Assembly: GCA_005777415.1 (NCBI GenBank)
Contig: SXMI01000306.1
Span: 1 to 17,777 of the forward strand
Direction: 5' to 3'
DNA length: 17,777 nt
DNA from: Actinomycetota bacterium
GTDB taxonomy: Bacteria > Actinomycetota > Acidimicrobiia > Acidimicrobiales > Microtrichaceae
The position numbers and the translations under genes were made by a program. The notes beneath the pieces were generated by a model, which was not told the DNA's origin, made no database searches, and saw only the letters and a program-made list of their open reading frames with translations. Shown in pieces: positions 1 through 6,500 of the stretch. How positions within the stretch are numbered: the stretch's first letter is position 1; each line of letters begins with the position of its first letter.

Positions 1-1366
1 CGGCCTGCTGCTGGTATCGGGCCACCTCCTCGGCGAGGAGTTCCCGCTGCCGGTCGGACTGCTCGAGCTCGGCGATCGCCTGGTCCAATGCCGCAAGCGC
101 TGCGACCTGGGCCCGTTGCTGGGTGCGGAGCCCGTCGAGGAGCTCGCGGGTCGCCTCGGGTGAGCCGTCCGTCGGTGACGCTCCGAGATCGAGCAGGATC
201 CGATCGATGGGTTCGCGGGCGAGACGCACCTGCTCCTCGGAGTTCGTCAACGCATCGGACGCTGCCCGGGCGGAGTCGGCGGCATGGACGACGGGTCGCG
301 CCTGCTGGGACCGCTGAGCCCGCTCAGCACCCTCTTCGGCATCGGGGCGTTGGCTGCTGAGTTCTTCGAGCTGGGCGCGGAGGGTCACCGCCTGGTCGAA
401 TCGATCTGCCGCCGATCGAGCATGGGTCAGTGCGGCGGCGGCGTTCGCTGCTGCATCCGCCGCCGCTGCGTCCTGCTGCTCGAGGTCGGCCAGGGCCGGA
501 GCTGCGTCGTCGAGTCGGGAGCGGAGGTCCAGTGGGTCGAGGTCGGCGGTCGCCTGATCGACGGGTGCGGGCTCGTCGTCCTCGGGTTCCGAGTCCGCGG
601 CGTCGGCCGGTTCGCCCGGTTCGTCGTCGACATCGGCGGCAGTGTGGTCAGCGCCCGTTGCGTCCCCTGGTTCGGCTGGTTCCCGCAGCGACGCCTCGGC
701 CAGGTCGAGTTCGCGTGCGGCTGTGCTGAGGTGGGACCGGAGTTCCCTGTCTGCGTCCTCGACCGAACTGCTCGCCTCGTCGGCCCGCCGCTTGAGCTCG
801 CCCACGATCAGGTCGAAGAGCCGGCCGTCGAAGAGCTGCTCGAGCAGGGCCTCCCGGTCCTTGGAGCCGGCGAGGAGGAACTCGGTGACCTTCGCCTGCG
901 GGAGGAGGACGACTCGCTGGAACTGGCTGGCGCTCAGCCCCACCAGTTCCTGGATCCGATCGCGGACCTCGTTCACCCGAGTGAGGGGCGCCGCAGCCGT
1001 ACCCGCTCCGACCTGTTGCAGCACCACCGTTGCGTCAACGGCGACCTCGCGGTCGGCGCCTCTCTGGGCCGGGCGCTCCTGGGCTGGGCTGCGCTCGATG
1101 ACCCAGGTCTCGTCGTTGACCCGGAAGGTGAGTCTGACCTCGGTCCGGTCACTGCGTGCCGCATGGTGGGACCTGATCTCGCCGGCGCTCTTGAGGGGCA
1201 TGGACCCGTAGAGGGCGTAGCTCATGGCGTCGAGGATGGTGGTCTTGCCGGTGCCGGTGTCGCCGGCCACGACGAACAGGCCGCGGTGTTCCAGGGTGGT
1301 GAAGTCGACCTCGACCCGCTCGGGGTAGGCGCCGAACGCCTGGAACTCGATGCGCAGCGGCCTCAC
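1..1366 (-). CDS. sbcC: Exonuclease SbcC, N-terminal part (ATPase subunit of SbcCD)
   Basis: This is the SMC-like ATPase of the SbcCD (Mre11-Rad50-like) complex, which opens hairpins and trims blocked DNA ends. About 455 residues are present. The frame runs off the window start, so the second half of the coiled coil, the signature motif and Walker B are missing. The GTG start overlaps the sbcD stop by 4 bp (GTGA), so translation is coupled. The N-terminus reads VRPLRIEFQAFGAYPERVEVDF, the usual SbcC opening. Walker A is GDTGTGKT at residues 35-42, followed by ILDAMSYALYG. The Q-loop region LVGLSASQFQRVVLLPQAKV follows near residue 155, then heptad-rich Ala/Glu/Arg/Gln coiled coil. Residues about 231-275 are an unusual insert made almost only of Asp, Glu, Pro and Ala. 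The family assignment is secure, and the SbcD neighbour confirms it. Confidence 0.95.
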   Translation of the reverse strand, partial: MRPLRIEFQAFGAYPERVEVDFTTLEHRGLFVVAGDTGTGKTTILDAMSYALYGSMPLKSAGEIRSHHAARSDRTEVRLTFRVNDETWVIERSPAQERPAQRGADREVAVDATVVLQQVGAGTAAAPLTRVNEVRDRIQELVGLSASQFQRVVLLPQAKVTEFLLAGSKDREALLEQLFDGRLFDLIVGELKRRADEASSSVEDADRELRSHLSTAARELDLAEASLREPAEPGDATGADHTAADVDDEPGEPADAADSEPEDDEPAPVDQATADLDPLDLRSRLDDAAPALADLEQQDAAAADAAANAAAALTHARSAADRFDQAVTLRAQLEELSSQRPDAEEGAERAQRSQQARPVVHAADSARAASDALTNSEEQVRLAREPIDRILLDLGASPTDGSPEATRELLDGLRTQQRAQVAALAALDQAIAELEQSDRQRELLAEEVARYQQQA

Positions 1367-2577
1367 TGCTCGACCGCCCGGACGCTGGCCTCGACCACGT
1401 CGGTCAGGAGCTCGAGGACCGGCCCCGTCGGGAGCGTGCCCTCGGCGGACTCCCAGAAGCTCGACACCGCCTCGAGCGGGGGAACCTCACGGATGTTCTG
1501 CGGTGCGGCGGCGGCTTCCTGGCCGTCGACCAGGGCGGCCAGTCGGACCTCGACGACGTACGGGTAGACGGGGAGCAGCCTGGCCTTCGCGTCGGTCACG
1601 GTCTCCCGGTCGGTCACCGTGGCCTGCACGAAGCCCTCGTGCGCAGAGGGGAACCGGCTGGGATCGAGGAGCTCCTCCATGGTCCCGCTGATCCGGTGGA
1701 CCGCCCGTCCGACCGGGACGGACACCTCCTCCACGGCGCAGGTCCCGTCCGCAGCCAGGTCGATGACCGTGATGGACTTCGGGTGGTCCTCGGAGAACGA
1801 GTAGGGGAGCGGCGTGCCCGAGTAGCGGACGCGGCCAACGTCGACCGGCACGTCCTGCGGCCGGTGGAGGTGACCCAGGGCGGTGTAGGAGAACCCGGAG
1901 AACAACTCCACCCCGACCTGTCCGGTGCCTCCGACCTCGAGGCGACGCTCGGACTCCGACTCCTGGCCGCCGGCGACGAACGCATGGGCGACGGCGAGCG
2001 ACCGCCCGCTGGTGAGCCGCGGGCGGGCGAGCGCCACGGCGTCGGCCAGCACCGACTCGTGGGTCCGCCGGCTCCGTCGACGGAGCAGGGCGTCCACGTC
2101 GCTGTCTGCGGCATCACCCTGCTCGGCGTCGTCCTCGGGGGTCGGGTCCGCGCCGAAGTCGTCGGGGGCGACCTGCGGGTGCAGGAAGGGGAGGAGTACC
2201 AGGTCGAGCGGTCCGTCGGATGCGCTGAACGGGATCACCTCGCCGATCCGGTCGTATCCGCCCCGGAGCAGCAGCCCGCTGAGGTCGAGCAGTTCGGAGT
2301 AGGCGGCGACCCGGTCGGCGGCGTCGTGGTTCCCGGTGATCGCCACGACCTTGATGTCGGTGGCGAGCAACCGCCGGACCGTGTCCCGGAACAGGTCGAT
2401 CGACTCGGTGGGGGCGATGGCCCGGTCGTAGATGTCGCCGGCGATCACCACCAGCTCGCACGCTTCCTCCCGGACGAAGTCCACGAACCAGTCGCAGAAT
2501 CGGGCCTGGTCGTCACGGAGCGACACCTCGCCGAAGGAACGGCCCAGGTGCCAGTCGCTGGTGTGCGCGATCCTCAC
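1363..2577 (-). CDS. sbcD: Exonuclease SbcD (Mre11-like nuclease subunit)
   Basis: This is the metallophosphoesterase nuclease subunit of SbcCD, about 404 aa, close to the usual length. From the GTG at 2577 the protein starts VRIAHTSDWHLGRSFGE, matching the family start. The metal-binding motifs are D8-W-H10, GDIYDR (47-52) and GNHD (82-85), with a later GHLHRPQ histidine motif. An in-frame ATG at 2649 would add 24 residues. That stretch uses many A- and T-ending codons, lies before the conserved start and overlaps the upstream regulator by 20 bp, so I prefer the GTG, although neither start has a good Shine-Dalgarno. The stretch at about residues 160-190 is an acidic variable loop. The stop overlaps the sbcC start. 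Together with SbcC it forms an ATP-driven DNA end nuclease in the cytoplasm. Confidence 0.93.
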   Translation of the reverse strand: MRIAHTSDWHLGRSFGEVSLRDDQARFCDWFVDFVREEACELVVIAGDIYDRAIAPTESIDLFRDTVRRLLATDIKVVAITGNHDAADRVAAYSELLDLSGLLLRGGYDRIGEVIPFSASDGPLDLVLLPFLHPQVAPDDFGADPTPEDDAEQGDAADSDVDALLRRRSRRTHESVLADAVALARPRLTSGRSLAVAHAFVAGGQESESERRLEVGGTGQVGVELFSGFSYTALGHLHRPQDVPVDVGRVRYSGTPLPYSFSEDHPKSITVIDLAADGTCAVEEVSVPVGRAVHRISGTMEELLDPSRFPSAHEGFVQATVTDRETVTDAKARLLPVYPYVVEVRLAALVDGQEAAAAPQNIREVPPLEAVSSFWESAEGTLPTGPVLELLTDVVEASVRAVEQ

Positions 2578-2629
2578 GGGGCGGTCGTCCGGCGCTCGTC
2601 CTGCTGCTTCATCTCCACGTCGGGCGAAG

Positions 2630-2929
2630 CTACTCGGGGGCTGCGACATCCTCGTCGGCCATCGCTCGATCGTTCGGACCCCGATCGTTGGCCAGCGCGC
2701 GGAGTGCCACCAGATCCGGTGCGACGGGTCCGGGGGAGTAGCGGTTGCGGCGCCCGCGACGGTCGACCGACAGGAGTCCTGCGGTCTCGAGGTCGCAGAC
2801 CAGCCGCCCGATCGACCGCCCGGTCATCTCCAGAGCCGCGGCGATGTCCGAACGGCGCGCCGTCGGGTGATCGATGACGAACGCCAGGACCCGGCCGTGG
2901 CTGCTCAGGACTGGTGGAACCCGGCTCAT
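2630..2929 (-). CDS. Small winged helix-turn-helix transcriptional regulator
   Basis: This is a protein of about 99 aa made of one winged-helix domain. It opens SHGRVLAFVIDHP, then has a helix-turn-helix (SDIAAALEMTGRSIGRLVCDLE) and a basic wing (VDRRGRRNRYS). This is the layout of a small MarR/ArsR-like family common in actinobacteria. I chose the ATG at 2929 because AGAGGG lies 7 nt upstream of it. An ATG at 2950 in the same frame would add seven residues and could be read from a leaderless transcript (TAATCT at 2963-2958, then 7 nt). The gene is divergent from the sbtA-like permease across a short AT-rich spacer and lies just upstream of sbcD in the same direction. It may therefore control the permease, itself and perhaps sbcDC. 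The ligand cannot be told from sequence, and no cysteine-rich metal site is obvious. Confidence 0.8.
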   Translation of the reverse strand: MSRVPPVLSSHGRVLAFVIDHPTARRSDIAAALEMTGRSIGRLVCDLETAGLLSVDRRGRRNRYSPGPVAPDLVALRALANDRGPNDRAMADEDVAAPE

Positions 2930-2950
2930 GGTCCTGCCCTCTGGTGTCAT

Positions 2951-2997
2951 AAGATAAAGATTACCGGAAATTTAAAACATGTATTAGACATCCTGAT
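2951..2997. promoter_or_regulatory. Divergent promoter region with candidate operator palindrome
   Basis: This 47-bp spacer between the regulator and the permease is much richer in A+T than the rest of the window. It holds a 14-bp imperfect palindrome at 2973-2986 (TAAAACATGTATTA, 6 of 7 pairs matching, centred on ACATGT). On the minus strand TATCTT (2956-2951) and TAATCT (2963-2958) look like -10 hexamers for the regulator. On the plus strand TATTAG (2982-2987) is a possible -10 for the permease and lies partly inside the palindrome. A dimeric winged-helix protein bound here could shut both promoters. No binding data are available. Confidence 0.5.
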
Positions 2998-3957
2998 ATG
3001 GAGTCGATCCAACTCGCCCTCGAGAACCTGACCTCCCCGCCGGTCCTGGCGTTCGTGCTGGGTGTCGTGGCGGTCTTCGTGCGCAGCGACCTGCGGCTTC
3101 CCGACCCGATCCACACCTGGTTGGCCACGTACCTCCTGCTGGCGATCGGTCTGAAGGGTGGCCACGCACTTCGACTGGCCGATCCCGGCGACGTCGCACT
3201 GCCGGCCCTCGCCACCGTGGGGTTCGGGATCGTGGTGCCGATCGTGGTCATGGCGGCATCGCGACGGGTCCTGAAGCTGTCGCTGCCGGACTCGGGATCG
3301 CTCGCGGCGCACTTCGGGTCGGTCTCGGTGGTGACGTTCACCGCCGCCGCCGTCTTCGCCGCCGAGGCGGGGAGTGAACCCGAGCCCTTCATGGCCACGC
3401 TGGTGGCGCTGCTCGAGGTGCCGGGCATCGTGGTGGCGCTCCTCCTGGTCTCCATGGCGGGCGGAGGGTCCGGATGGCGGAACGCCCTGCACGAGGTGCT
3501 CACGGGTCGCAGCGTGCTCCTGTTGGTCGGCGGCCTGATCATCGGCGCCGCTGCTGGTAGCGACGCGTACGCGCGGGTCGAACCGTTCTTCGTGGTGATG
3601 TTCCCGGGACTCCTGACGTTGTTCCTCCTCGACATGGGGGCGACGGCGGCGACGCAGCTCCGACGGTCACGGTCGCTGACCCCGGCGGTCGTGGTGTTCG
3701 GCCTCGTGACACCGCTGGTGCTGGGGCTCGCCGGCGTGGTCGTCGGCACGGCGGTCGGGCTCGGGCCGGGTGGCGCCGCAGTGTTCGCGGCCATGACTGC
3801 CAGCGCCTCGTACATCGCCGCTCCCGCAGCGGTGCGGATCGCGCTCCCCGAGGCGGACGCGGGTCTCAGCCTGGGGGTTGCGCTGGGCGTGACCTTTCCC
3901 TTCAACCTCGCGATCGGCATCCCGCTGTACCTCGCCATCGCCCGCGCCGTGAGCTGA
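2998..3957 (+). CDS. sbtA: SbtA-family sodium-dependent bicarbonate permease
   Basis: This is an integral membrane protein of 319 aa with about ten hydrophobic segments. It matches the SbtA family, known in cyanobacteria as a high-affinity Na+/HCO3- symporter. Diagnostic stretches are LPDPIHTWLATYLLLAIGLKGG near the N-terminus, the substrate-site-like HFGSVSVVTF in the middle, and SASYIAAPAAVRIALPEA near the C-terminus, followed by GVTFPFNLAIGIPLY. The length is normal for the family. The ATG at 2998 has no visible Shine-Dalgarno. It is transcribed alone, divergent from the winged-helix gene. No SbtB-like PII gene, which often accompanies sbtA, is in this window. Related members in non-photosynthetic bacteria are poorly characterised, so bicarbonate is the expected but unproven substrate. 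Confidence 0.88.
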   Translation: MESIQLALENLTSPPVLAFVLGVVAVFVRSDLRLPDPIHTWLATYLLLAIGLKGGHALRLADPGDVALPALATVGFGIVVPIVVMAASRRVLKLSLPDSGSLAAHFGSVSVVTFTAAAVFAAEAGSEPEPFMATLVALLEVPGIVVALLLVSMAGGGSGWRNALHEVLTGRSVLLLVGGLIIGAAAGSDAYARVEPFFVVMFPGLLTLFLLDMGATAATQLRRSRSLTPAVVVFGLVTPLVLGLAGVVVGTAVGLGPGGAAVFAAMTASASYIAAPAAVRIALPEADAGLSLGVALGVTFPFNLAIGIPLYLAIARAVS

Positions 3958-4006
3958 GGAGTCCGGGCGCGCCGCTCGGGCAGCCCACGCATTCGTCCGT
4001 GGCGCC

Positions 4007-4035
4007 AGCGCCTCGGACTCCAGGCGCCGAGCGCT
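4007..4035 (+). terminator. Hairpin after the SbtA-like gene
   Basis: Arms AGCGCCTCGG (4007-4016) and CCGAGCGCT (4027-4035) pair over nine base pairs with one bulged C and a 10-nt loop, 50 bp after the permease stop. No T-tract follows, which is common in high-GC bacteria. It could end the permease transcript or lie in the leader of the next gene. Confidence 0.35.
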
Positions 4036-4071
4036 TGTGGGTCGCCGGGCCCAGCGGGAAGACTCCCCGGA

Positions 4072-5718
4072 GTGTCCCAGATCCCCCTGAGCGTGACCGG
4101 CGATGCGACCCCGGCATCGCCACCGGCCACCGTCACGGCGCTGCGCACCGCCCGCCGTCGCCGGGAGCTGGCGGGACGTGACTGGGGTGAGCTCGCGTAC
4201 CGCGTCTACACGACGTCGCTCGGTGCGCTGGTGGCCGTGGTGTTCCTCTCGGGGCTGGTCGGCGACGACCGGCTCGACCCGGTGCAGACGGCGTCGTTCG
4301 TCGACCGGCTGCCCGCATGGATCGCGGTCGGCGTGTCCGTGGTCCTGGCGCTCGCCGTCAGGTCCGGCCGGCGGGGCGGACCGGTGGCGCTGGAGCGCCC
4401 GGACGTCGCGCACCTGCTGCTCGCCCCGGTGTCGCGGTCGGCCGTGCTGCGACGTCCCGTGTCGTCGCTGGTGATCTACGGCATCGGTGGCGCTGCGATC
4501 GTCGGTGGGCTCGCTGGTTCGCTGGTCGACCAGCGGCTGGACGGCCCGGCCGCGCCGTGGGTGTTCTCCGGTGCGGTGACCGGGGCGACGGTGGCCGCAG
4601 GTGCACTCGGTGCGGCGCTCGTGGCCGGTGGCCGGCGTGTTCCCGGCCGGCTGCTGTCGGCGATCGCGTGGCTGCTCGTCGCCTGGTCGGTCGCCGCGGT
4701 CGCCACCGCTGATGTGCCCGCCTCGCCGTTGTCGCTGGTCGGCGACCTGTTCGTCTGGCCCGAGGTGGCCACGCCGATCGCCGTGGTGTCGGTCGTGATC
4801 GCCGTGCTCCTCGTCGTGGTCGGCGCGGCCGGTATCGGTGGGTTGTCGATCGAGTCGGCCATGCGCAGGACCGCACTGGTCGGTCAGCTCCGCTTCGCAG
4901 TGACCCAGCAGGACGTCCGTGCTGTCGTCCTGTTGCGACGGCAGCTCGCCTCGGAGCACCATCGCCGCCGGTCGTGGCTGCCGCGACTGCCCCGGGGTCT
5001 GGCCGACCGGGCTCCGGTGCTCGCCCGGGATCTGGCCAGCGTCGGACGGTGGCCGTTGCGGCGGGTCGTCCGGGTCCTCGCCGCAGCGCTCGTGGTGGCG
5101 TTCGCCGCCCGGGGGGTGTGGGCCGGCACCACTCCGCTGCTGCTCGTGGCCGGCGGGGCCGCCTACGTCCTGGGGTTGGACGCGCTCGAGCCGCTGGCCC
5201 AGGAGATTGACCACCCCACCATCGCCGACTCGCTCCCGGTGCTCCGCGGTCGCCTGGCCCTGCAGCATCTGGTCCAGCCGGTGATCGTCACCGCCGTTGC
5301 CGGGGTGATCGCTGCGGCGGTGGCGGTTGGCGTCGCCCCGTCGGCGATCGGGTGGCAGGTCGCTGCGGTGACACTCCTCGTGGCGGTGCCCACGGCGGTT
5401 GCAGGTGCTGCGATCACCGTGGTGTCGGACCAGGCCGTGGACGCACCCGACGCCGGTCTGGCCCAGCCCGAGGTGGCCGGCCCCCGGCTCCTCATCCGGC
5501 TGGTCTGGCCGCCGCTGGTGGCGGTGCTGGGGTTCGTGCCCCTGCTCGTCGCCCGGGCCGCCGCCGACGCCGGCCGCCCGCCCGCCGTGCCGGAACTCGT
5601 CGTCGCCGTGCCGTTCCTCCTGCTTGCTGCTGCGGTGGCCGGCTGGGTCCGGTTCCGGGACGACATCCACCGCACCATGGCCGAGTCCATGGGTGGGACC
5701 ACAGGAGGATCGACGTGA
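4072..5718 (+). CDS. ABC transporter permease, multi-spanning membrane protein
   Basis: This is a 548-aa, very hydrophobic protein. Many Ala/Val/Leu membrane segments (roughly ten to twelve) are separated by Arg-rich cytoplasmic loops such as RTARRRRELAGRDW and RRQLASEHHRRRSW. Such proteins serve as the membrane half of ABC-2-like exporters in actinobacteria. The call rests mainly on coupling to the ATPase: the stop overlaps the ATPase GTG by 4 bp. A conserved-looking loop (GGPVALERPDVAHLLLAPVSR) resembles the cytoplasmic loop of actinobacterial ABC membrane proteins. The GTG start at 4072 has no good Shine-Dalgarno. A weak -10 (AAGACT, 4059-4064) lies 7 nt before it, so leaderless expression is possible. 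The transported substrate is unknown. Confidence 0.75.
   Translation: MSQIPLSVTGDATPASPPATVTALRTARRRRELAGRDWGELAYRVYTTSLGALVAVVFLSGLVGDDRLDPVQTASFVDRLPAWIAVGVSVVLALAVRSGRRGGPVALERPDVAHLLLAPVSRSAVLRRPVSSLVIYGIGGAAIVGGLAGSLVDQRLDGPAAPWVFSGAVTGATVAAGALGAALVAGGRRVPGRLLSAIAWLLVAWSVAAVATADVPASPLSLVGDLFVWPEVATPIAVVSVVIAVLLVVVGAAGIGGLSIESAMRRTALVGQLRFAVTQQDVRAVVLLRRQLASEHHRRRSWLPRLPRGLADRAPVLARDLASVGRWPLRRVVRVLAAALVVAFAARGVWAGTTPLLLVAGGAAYVLGLDALEPLAQEIDHPTIADSLPVLRGRLALQHLVQPVIVTAVAGVIAAAVAVGVAPSAIGWQVAAVTLLVAVPTAVAGAAITVVSDQAVDAPDAGLAQPEVAGPRLLIRLVWPPLVAVLGFVPLLVARAAADAGRPPAVPELVVAVPFLLLAAAVAGWVRFRDDIHRTMAESMGGTTGGST
5703..5708 (+). promoter_or_regulatory. Shine-Dalgarno of the ABC ATPase gene
   Basis: AGGAGG lies 6 nt before the GTG at 5715, inside the 3' end of the permease gene. 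It fixes the ATPase start and supports coupled translation through the GTGA stop/start overlap. Confidence 0.8.
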
Positions 5719-6407
5719 GTGGACGAGACGTGGCGGTCGCCGCCGACGGCCTGGCCAAGCGTTACGGGGACGTCGACGCGCTCGCAGCGCTCGACCTCGA
5801 GGTCGCCGCCGGCGAGTCGCTCGTGCTGGTCGGCCACAACGGGTCGGGGAAGTCGACGCTGCTCAGCATGCTCGCCGGGGTCCTGGACCCCTCCGAGGGG
5901 ACAGCGGCGATCCACGGCTACGGGGTCGACAGCGTCCCGGCCCGACGGCACCGGTCCTGGCTGCCCGACAACCCGGTCCTCTACGACGACCTGAGCGTGC
6001 GTGAGCACCTGGAGTACATCAGCCGGATGCACGGCGACTGCGACGACGAGGTGAACCGGGACCTGGTCGAACGACTGGGCATCGACCAGCGGGTCGACGA
6101 CCTGCCGTCGCAGTTCAGCCGCGGCCTCCGCCAGAAGACGGCGATCGCCGTGGCGTTCTGCCGCCCGTTCAGCGTCCTGCTCGTCGACGAACCCTTCGTC
6201 GGGCTGGATGCCGCCGGCCGGGCCGCGATGCTGGAGCTCCTGGGGGAGAGCGTCGACAATGGGGCATCGGTGATCGTGGCGACCCACGATCCGGACGTGA
6301 TCGACCGGTTCGACCGGGGTGTGGTGCTCGAGAACGGCGAGCTCGTCCACGACGGACCGGCGGACTCGGTGCGAGCGTTCCTGACCGTCGACGACCAGCG
6401 GGGTTGA
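5715..6407 (+). CDS. ABC transporter ATP-binding protein
   Basis: This is a 230-aa nucleotide-binding subunit that powers the permease encoded just upstream. Walker A is GHNGSGKST at residues 40-48. The signature region reads FSRGLRQK (134-141), a Ser-Arg-Gly variant of LSGGQ that is common in ABC-2-type exporters. Walker B is VLLVDEPFVGLD with D158 and E159, and the H-loop histidine is H191 in ATHD. The length is that of a single NBD with no fused domain. The start is fixed by AGGAGG at 5703 and the 4-bp overlap with the permease stop. The C-terminal part (VVLENGELVHDGPADSV) is the usual end of ABC-2 ATPases. Substrate and direction (probably export) are inferred only from subfamily resemblance. 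Confidence 0.92.
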   Translation: MSGRDVAVAADGLAKRYGDVDALAALDLEVAAGESLVLVGHNGSGKSTLLSMLAGVLDPSEGTAAIHGYGVDSVPARRHRSWLPDNPVLYDDLSVREHLEYISRMHGDCDDEVNRDLVERLGIDQRVDDLPSQFSRGLRQKTAIAVAFCRPFSVLLVDEPFVGLDAAGRAAMLELLGESVDNGASVIVATHDPDVIDRFDRGVVLENGELVHDGPADSVRAFLTVDDQRG

Positions 6408-6433
6408 CGCCCCGAGCGAGGTGTCGACTGGAA

Positions 6434-6462
6434 CCCGACGGGTCGAGCGACCCGCGAGCGGG
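6434..6462 (+). terminator. GC-rich hairpins after the ABC operon
   Basis: CGGGTCG (6439-6445) and CGACCCG (6448-6454) form a perfect 7-bp stem, and overlapping arms CCCGC/GCGGG (6451-6462) form a second. They lie about 30 nt after the ATPase stop and before the next promoter, as expected for a terminator lacking a T-tract. Termination has not been shown. Confidence 0.4.
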
Positions 6463-6464
6463 AC

Positions 6465-6494
6465 GTGACACCGGCTGGTGAACGTCGTTAATCT
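6465..6494 (+). promoter_or_regulatory. Sigma70-like promoter of the FAD oxidoreductase gene, leaderless geometry
   Basis: A -35-like GTGACA (6465-6470, one mismatch to TTGACA), an 18-bp spacer and a -10 TAATCT (6489-6494) are followed after exactly 6 nt by the GTG start at 6501. Transcription would begin at or next to the start codon. No Shine-Dalgarno is present, which fits a leaderless mRNA. Confidence 0.65.
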
Positions 6495-6500
6495 GACTCG

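Noticed and set aside
284..1567. A 427-codon open frame on the plus strand
   Set aside because: It is antisense to sbcC, whose Walker A and Q-loop motifs are clear on the other strand.
6114..6137. Non-canonical ABC signature (FSRGLRQK instead of LSGGQ)
   Set aside because: Ser-Arg-Gly signature variants are frequent in ABC-2-type ATPases, so this is not unusual.
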